Origin: Saksenaea vasiformis B4078 | Taxonomy: Eukaryota > Mucoromycota > Mucoromycetes > Mucorales > Saksenaeaceae | Length of the DNA stretch: 64,000 nucleotides | Direction of reading: 5' to 3' | Assembly (NCBI GenBank): GCA_000697055.1 | Contig: JNDT01001536.1 | Span: forward strand, 62,001-126,000 | In this document: positions 57,620 through 64,000 of the stretch, piece by piece | Numbering within the stretch: position 1 is the first letter of the stretch | Layout of the letters: the number at the start of each line of letters is the position of its first letter | Notes under the pieces: generated by a model | What the model was told of the DNA's origin: nothing | Databases searched by the model: none | The model's input: only the letters and a program-made list of their open reading frames with translations | Position numbers and translations under genes: made by a program

Positions 57620-59000
57620 AACAATGGAACGCGTCTTGATGGTTCCTTCCCAGTATGGCTATCGGATCATTTCTCGAACCGATGCATGGATTTAGAGTTT
57701 TGGTTTGTCGCAAGATGATTCGTTACCGAAAGAGATGGAGGAAAAGCAAGTTGACATTCGTAGACTCCGCCTGAGACCTGAAGCATGGGTCGAAAATCGC
57801 ATTTACCCAATTTAGCTTGGGCGGATAACAGTGGAACATGGGACCCATTTCTTTTTCCCTTTCTTTTTTTTTTTGGTGACGATCGGTCAACAATAACAGT
57901 AAGTGTCTCTCTATTTTCAATCTCAATAAATTTCGGCGCGATATTGTTTGATACAAATGCCTTTAGGTAGTGGTCCCTTTTTTGTTTCCGAAACGGTTGT
58001 GTCCTGTCAATGTAGACTTTCGGACTCAGACCGAGGAAATGCGCTGTTCTGGTCATTCATCCATCCTCGAAATCGGCAACGTGACTCCAGATCGTACGTA
58101 CAACGTGGCAGTGCAGCGTGAAGACATTTTACTAACCTCAAAAATATATGATTATCGCACCGCCTGTACTAGAAATTTTTCCCGGTCGCGTGTCTGGTGA
58201 AACTCAACAGCCACGCGGAACTTCCCGTGGTTTGCTCTGGAAGTTCAATCGCTGGGTCCTCCTCCTGATCTCGTCACCGTTGCTAAGAAAGTTAGCCCCG
58301 ACGAGCTTAAGAAGGTGGCCTCTGTGACGAATTGATAGATTATAAAGGCAAACGTTTTGCATGTACTTCAGCAAGCAAATGAATTAAAAACTGTGAATGT
58401 TTCGGTACTAAATAAGTAGTGGTGTTGTTTGACTGAATTGATAGTGTGTGGTGTTCTAGAATTAGATCATGCAGGTTACGCTCTACCCACCCAGCCAGTA
58501 GAAGCATTACTTAGAAAACGAAAAATGAAAGCTTGGTTATTGATAGGTCAGTCTATCTAGGTGTTTTTACGACGGTGCTATGACTCATCTACGGTGCTTT
58601 GTATCTGAAAACGCACGTAGAAACCGATCTTTTTGAGCGAGTCAAACAGTCCAACGCTATCTCGCATCTGTCAGAATCAATACAGGTCGAGGATCCAATC
58701 GTGGCGGGGGCTGTGTCCGCGCTAGCTACAAACTGACAGGAACAGGGATGAGGTTGCGCAGCTGATGATGCCCCTATATGAAATATGGAGAAGCGTTACA
58801 ACGCCATCTCTGACCAGGCAGTGGCCATGCATGCCTGTCACTCTGTACATGGGTACATGCAGCACATTGCAGCTACAGACCTGTTTAGCCCTAATCCTTA
58901 ATGAATTCTATACGTGGCTGCCAAATGGAACAAGGATGCACCTGGCCATGAAGTTTTGTGCACGGAACGGCATCATGCACCTTCCCTAACTTGTTTAGTT
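57620..59000 (+). pseudogene. Decayed multi-stop gene, family not identified
   Basis: One plus frame runs from about 57970 to 58560 with only a handful of stops and clearly protein-like segments: TPDRTYNVAVQREDILLTSK, DLVTVAKKVSPDELKKVASV, NVLHVLQQANELKTVNVSV and GYALPTQPVEALLRKRKMKA. A frameshift then leads to KTHVETDLFERVKQSNAISH at 58584-58733. Possible upstream remains (VPSQYGYRIISRTDAW) begin near 57624. Tandem stops (TGATAG at 58333) make a functional product unlikely, unless small introns were missed. I do not recognise the family. Confidence 0.5.
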
Positions 59001-61559
59001 TCCCTGACTTGTTTAGTTTCCCTGAACGTATCGATGACGACTAAAGCTGACGTAATGACAACGTGTGTGGTGATGTCTAGAGACGATTGCTGTGGTCGAT
59101 AAGTCAGTATCACTAGGTTCTATGGACAGCTCCTGTTATAAAGAAGTAAATGTCCTATACTGGTAGTCAATTAACATAGACATCTTTGCAGCACAGGTGC
59201 AATTACCATCGTATCATGAAATCGTTTCTTTCGCTACTGTCTACACGACGGTTAGGAATGCTGAAGTAATTTGATACCTCTATAGTTATAACTGATATTA
59301 GAGGGTCCTGAAGCTCATTCAGCGTTCTATTGTACTCCTATCATGCGAGACTACTATACAAAATAACCAGCAATACCTTCCTGTTTTTTAACAGTCGCGA
59401 ATTCAGCCGTAATGTTTGTGCCAGCCAAGGTTAGCTCAAAGTTTTTGTAGAACTCAATTGCACCGTTGTTCAAATGACACGTAGCAATTGACAATGACAA
59501 ATCCGCAGCGTCAACGGCAAGCCACGACATCGGGACCTGTTGATTTTGTCACTAAGCCAGTAAGCGCATTATCAGTCTCTCGGCGACAGAGAGCCCTCGT
59601 GCACCAGGCTTTTTTGTGATACTCGCGTGCGAATGACGATTTGCAAACGTAGACTAACCAGAAAATATTTACCATTAAGTCCCCATTTAGACATTTTATT
59701 GTGTTTTATTTGTATTACTCTGTACCGTTTGATTCACGCTCCTAAGCCATAGATTATGAAGCTAACTTTTACTTTTTCCCCGACCCATTTACGATCAATC
59801 TTTTCAACTGCTACTGCTATCACAGCTGTACATTCATGTTTAGCAAAACATAAAGCTCAAAAAATTCATTAACCGTTAGCCATTCATCGAATACGCCGCG
59901 TTATTCTAAGCTGCAGATATATAATTTTTTTTATCCTAAAACTTGTTCTCGTTGCCAAGCCTTCAATAAAGACGTCTTGGAATATTGATCGAAAACTTCC
60001 ATTTTACTACGATAACGATAGTAACTTGCGCTTGTACCACAGTCCCGCTGCCAGTTGATTCTGTCAATTTAATGAACACAAATAAATGAGAAATCAACCT
60101 AAACATCGTAAGACAAAGGGCTGCAAAATTTTTTTAATTCTTTGCACCACGGATGCAGCACGCGAGCCGAGGATCGCCTCAAATCAAATGGGAAACGGTA
60201 AAATGTATTCCGGATGTCTCCGAACACGGTCTTCCAAAAGAAAAAAAAAATTTTTTTTCCCCTTTTTCTTTGGTACCAATAGAGACACTCCAATTGTCTG
60301 TGCTTCTTATTTTTTTTCCCTAGAAAAGATAGACCCGAAGACAACGCGTAGCACGTCGTGTGGCAATTCCTATATATGGAAGAAAGCCTAATAGGCTTTT
60401 TTTTCATTTTCCACTCGCTTGAGACGCCCAGCCCCCCATCAACACAGCCTTTTCGAACTGCACTGTCATTAATTATAACGGAATCTGAAAATGATCGTCA
60501 GTCAAGGTTCGTGTTACTTGCCTGACAGCAGTTCCGAATCAGTCGCAATAAAGGCTCACAAGGCGTAACCATGTACCTTTTTTTTTGCCGCCCTATACCC
60601 GTAGGTTGTTCTACATAAAGGACTCGAACCGATCAGTCCGCTGCACGTCTGCAAGCAATCGATGCACAGCATATATCTATGCGTTTATCCGTTTGAATCA
60701 CTTCCTCAGCTGAGTAAACACGTATACATCGATGGTAACAACATGTGAATAAAAATAATTCTTTTTATGAAAGAAGAAGAAGAAGCGTACGTCTTTGAAT
60801 ATTTATGGTTAGTAATGTATTTCATTAACATTAAAGGAAAATACGGTGGAAGATAGTCAATTATCCTCACTGTATTGATTATCTGTTCCCTTCCGTTTCA
60901 TGAACTTTTTTTTAGGAGTCGCCCTTTCTTCCCCAGTGAATGGGAAGAAGTAATCTGATAATAATAATAATCACAGCCTAGACTTGCCTACTGAATGTTA
61001 CACCTATGCTGGAACGATACCGCTCACGTTGCGATGAGATAGGGTTAGACAGTTCGTGTGGAATGAAACGGACTTAGTCTAACTGATCATTCCATTTATT
61101 TCTTTGTTTCTTGCTAATAATCACATCGATAGCCAGTTCAGATGCCGCGAAAAGAGCGGTAAACATTGAGATCGAGCTTTTCTTTCTTTTTTTGCTCAGA
61201 TGTTGCACGAACAACCACTGGCGGACAAAAGAAAAAAAAAAAGGGTTCGGCGTTGTTGAGAAAGAATTTGACGACGGGGACCATAATCTTTTTTCTATGA
61301 TGAGTAGGAAGCTTTTAAGGTGAATCTCCAACGAATTCACATTTACATGCTATCGTGCATGGAGATTGACGCGTCCTTTTTTTTTCTAAAAATGACGTGA
61401 CAAAAAGGGAAGAAGGATGGTTTGTAGGCATCATTTTGCACCGATCGACCGCGTCCTAGTGATTGTGGACGATCTTTTGTCCAAAAGCGGTAACCGCGTT
61501 ACACTCTACTACTGCTTCCCACCAAAAAGGAACTCGCCAAAAATTCGAGGCTACGTACT
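59001..61559. other. Intergenic, no gene recognised
   Basis: About 2.5 kb of AT-rich DNA. An 18-bp direct repeat (ACTTGTTTAGTTTCCCTG) occurs twice in tandem just before and into this stretch, near 58989-59024. A B-box-like GGTTCGAGTCC on minus near 60620-60630 is not part of a foldable tRNA. The last few hundred bases are presumably the promoter of the kinase-like gene. Confidence 0.5.
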
Positions 61560-63212
61560 ATGGATCTTGTCAACCTGAAGCGAAATCACCCTGACCACCG
61601 GTACCAGCAAAAAATAATCAAAACAGGTCTTGTTCATCAAACCATTCAGGCTATACAACAACTGGTCGCGACTTACCCTCATGAATTCGACCTCCATTTC
61701 CTCGCCGCACAGACATCGCCCATTCCGTTGGCGGATGCAATAGCCAAACTCTACGAAGATACAAGGACATTGTACCAGTCTAATAACATTCACTTTGATG
61801 ATCATTGGGTAGAGAGCCGAATTGTTATTATTTTTCTTTTTTGTCTAATCCTCTGTAGCATTGGAACATCGCGTGGCGTCAGGCACTGTCGTATGAAGAT
61901 CTCCTTGAATTAGCCGACAACGACGCGGCTGCTATTGTTCGGTCCTCCCATACAAGAAGTCATAATGCAATTACAATGATTTATGAACACGGGTTAGGGC
62001 GTTACATGCGCTGGTATCCATGGCGATGGTTTTCCGACCTCGTATTTGTGGGTGCAGGTGGATTTTCCGCGGTTTATGCAGCGACAGCGAGATTGCCCTA
62101 TGATGTCCCTGAAGAAGAAGACCAATCCTTCGGATCTCGTGTGCAACCAGTAGCTCTCAAAATCGTAGATGAAAAAATCTTGAATGAGGTAAGACAGGGA
62201 AAGCAAGACTTATATGTGTCGTGCTTATATTTTATATACAAGATTGCAGTTCAGTCAAGGGCATTTCTGGCTTTACTGTTTCATGGTCTAACCGTTTGTG
62301 AAGCCACGGGCGATCTTATCATGATTGCCACACTGTCTGAAGAGGGCAACCTCGAGATGAAGATCGAGAGACCCTTCAACAGCACTGACAACTTCACCGC
62401 TGTAATGGATATCGCAACACGTTTAGCATTCAACCTTGCTGGCTTGCATGATGAAATCGGCATGTGTCATCGTAATATCCATCCACGTAATATTCTTTGT
62501 GCCGACGACGAGGATCTACTAGTAGACTATCGATTTTCCACTGCCTCAAACGAAGCAACGGAAGTGACTTGCTCATCCCAGGTACACTATGGTAAGAAGA
62601 AAAGGAAAAGATTCGATAGATCATACTGAAACTACCTCTCTTTCTTTTGAAAAAGGACGTGTACCCTACATTGCTCCTGAGGTTGCCCTGGGCCGCTATA
62701 CAGAAAAATCGGATGTCTTCAGTCTTGGAGTGGTTCTATGGCAATTGGTTTCTGGTGTTTCTTTTCCCTCTGTAGAAGTCATGCTCGATGATCCCAAAGT
62801 ATACGTAATCGAATGGATTCCTGGTGTGCCCCGGTGGTACCAGGAGCTCGTGATGGCTTGTCTTGAGCCACGAGCGGAGAATCGTCCAGATGCAGAAGAA
62901 GTTGGCCTCATTATTCGCAAAATACGCGCGTCTCCTGATCAGCCACAACTGGATCAAAGTTGGATAGATTATGTACGTCGGCGGAGGGAGTCGTACGGGC
63001 TCCATTGGCAACGGTGGACGGCAGCCGCCACTAAACTCCCTCAAAAGGTTCCAGATAGTCGGCCAGATATCCCTGAGAAAGATCAGCTCGTAACAAGCGC
63101 TTCCCGCGTCTATCCACTTGACAAGCTTCCAGCCATGAAGCTATTTGTAAATTTACCATTTCATGATCGTCCATTTGACGCTGGCAATGTTTTGTGTTAT
63201 AGCAATGAATGA
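61560..63212 (+). CDS. Protein kinase-like protein with non-canonical catalytic residues (predicted pseudokinase)
   Basis: Four exons (61560-61808, 61859-62188, 62255-62591, 62656-63212) give 490 aa. A helical N-terminal region of about 140 residues precedes the kinase domain. The glycine loop GAGGFSAVY is near 148-156. The VAIK-type lysine is Lys184 in VALKIV. The APE motif is in VPYIAPEVALG, followed by DVFSLGVVLWQL (the conserved D-x-W/F-S-x-G helix). The catalytic loop reads HRNIHPRN, so the HRD aspartate is Asn267. The DFG motif is DYR (284-286), keeping the metal-binding Asp. Loss of the HRD aspartate usually means little or no phosphotransfer, so a scaffold or regulatory role is inferred. 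The fold resembles the Tyr-kinase-like families expanded in early-diverging fungi. Its substrate or partner is unknown. Confidence 0.85.
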
Positions 63213-64000
63213 ACATCATAAACTATGGCCTCAATCATAACCCATAGCTAATGCTATATTTTTTTTCCTTTTTTTTTTTTTTTACACAGGTATATGCAAT
63301 AAAGTTGCCTCCCAAAAAAATTTACTTCATATAGATTAGCTTACTAAGTTTAGCTACTTTGCAATTCACGGGGTTTTACTTGCGCTCGTCTTTTTCGGGG
63401 GGCCGCCGCGCACATACACAGACGTTTATCCATTTGCATCCTAATTCCGTCGTCGAGATCTCAGCCATCAGATCGACGTATATTCAAATTCTAAGTTAAA
63501 AATGGGTACTTAGCGATCTGCAGGGAAATTGCAGCGAAGTAAAAAAAAAAAAAATGCAGGCGTGTCGATATTCATTTCAATGGCAGACGAAAGCAATGGA
63601 GTGAGAACGCATACTGCATTACCCTTTTTTTTTCTTGTGCTCAGCACGTCTGTGTTACCCGAATGGAAAACGGATACCTCGTCCAGTACAGATATAGCAT
63701 GGTTGAAAAAAATATTTATTACGGGGTCAAGATAGATGTACTTTCTATTGGTTCGGTTGATAGGAAAGGTATATAGCGATATAATCATGTTACAATGCCG
63801 CAAGAAAATTTCTTCATGACAAGTATTTCAAAGTACAAGCTCTTCGTACTTGCAGACAGACAGACAACATCATTAATCTTATGTTGGGATAGAACTGGAC
63901 GCCCAGCAATGTGTATCATTTCCAATGGATACAAGGGATATGGGTAGGTGCCACCTTTCATGCGCCATAACGCTTGCAGAAAATGGTCGGGGTTAAGGCG
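63213..64000. other. 3' flank of the kinase-like gene to window end
   Basis: About 790 bp without a recognised gene. A polyadenylation-like AATAAA is at about 63298. Open frames near 63510-63803 on both strands lack domains. Confidence 0.5.

Noticed and set aside
60600..60720. B-box-like GGTTCGAGTCC on minus, candidate tRNA
   Set aside because: The T-stem does not pair, no A box or acceptor stem is found at proper distance, and no cloverleaf can be drawn.

Overview
This window looks like nuclear DNA of an early-diverging fungus, most likely Mucoromycota (Mucorales type). Genes are compact, with many introns of about 45-90 nt. Codon use is mixed, and the intergenic DNA is AT-rich with long A/T homopolymers. 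The gene set is fungal housekeeping: an exomer ChAP protein, an Ert1/AcuK-type regulator, separate Cwh43-C and PGAP2-like proteins, Pex5, Cwc2 and Gemin2/Brr1. One intron reads as a U12-type AT-AC intron, which fits fungi that kept the minor spliceosome. The assignment is inferred; no rRNA or marker gene is present. All exon models were joined by hand, and each gives a coding length divisible by three.

Layout. 0-2.8 kb: no gene, one copy of a dispersed repeat. 2.9-4.4 kb: mevalonate kinase (+). 6.7-11.0 kb: ChAP/exomer subunit (+) then a nitrilase-family amidase (+). 11.6-18.6 kb, all minus: Cwc2, a Sel1-repeat protein with a disturbed N-terminus, the second dispersed-repeat copy, a reticulon-like protein and an Ert1-type zinc-cluster regulator. 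20-34.6 kb: a rearranged block. It has an intact Tubby/LURP-like gene, a decayed CWH43 copy, a Ty3-type gag/protease relic, a short CWH43 fragment fused to a pogo-like transposase fragment, decayed unidentified frames, a second Ty3 relic, a decayed Tubby-like copy, and then intact CWH43-C and PGAP2-like genes (all these genes on minus). 38.0-47.6 kb: Gemin2 (+) converging on PEX5 (-), an unidentified basic protein (-) and a WD40 protein with SUMO-interaction and Myb-like features (-). 48.4-49.0 kb: a perfect 5 x 119-bp tandem repeat. 49-61.5 kb: gene-poor, low-complexity DNA with one doubtful small gene and a decayed gene at 57.6-59 kb. 61.6-63.2 kb: a protein kinase-like gene lacking the catalytic aspartate (+).

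Themes. Several genes serve membrane traffic and lipid or GPI metabolism: exomer, reticulon, PGAP2/CWH43 GPI remodelling and mevalonate kinase. Two serve spliceosome/snRNP biogenesis (Cwc2, Gemin2) and one peroxisomal import (Pex5). They are not an operon-like system. The most notable observations are the AT-AC intron in the exomer gene and the Tubby-CWH43 tandem duplication, in which each copy appears to have kept only one of the two genes.
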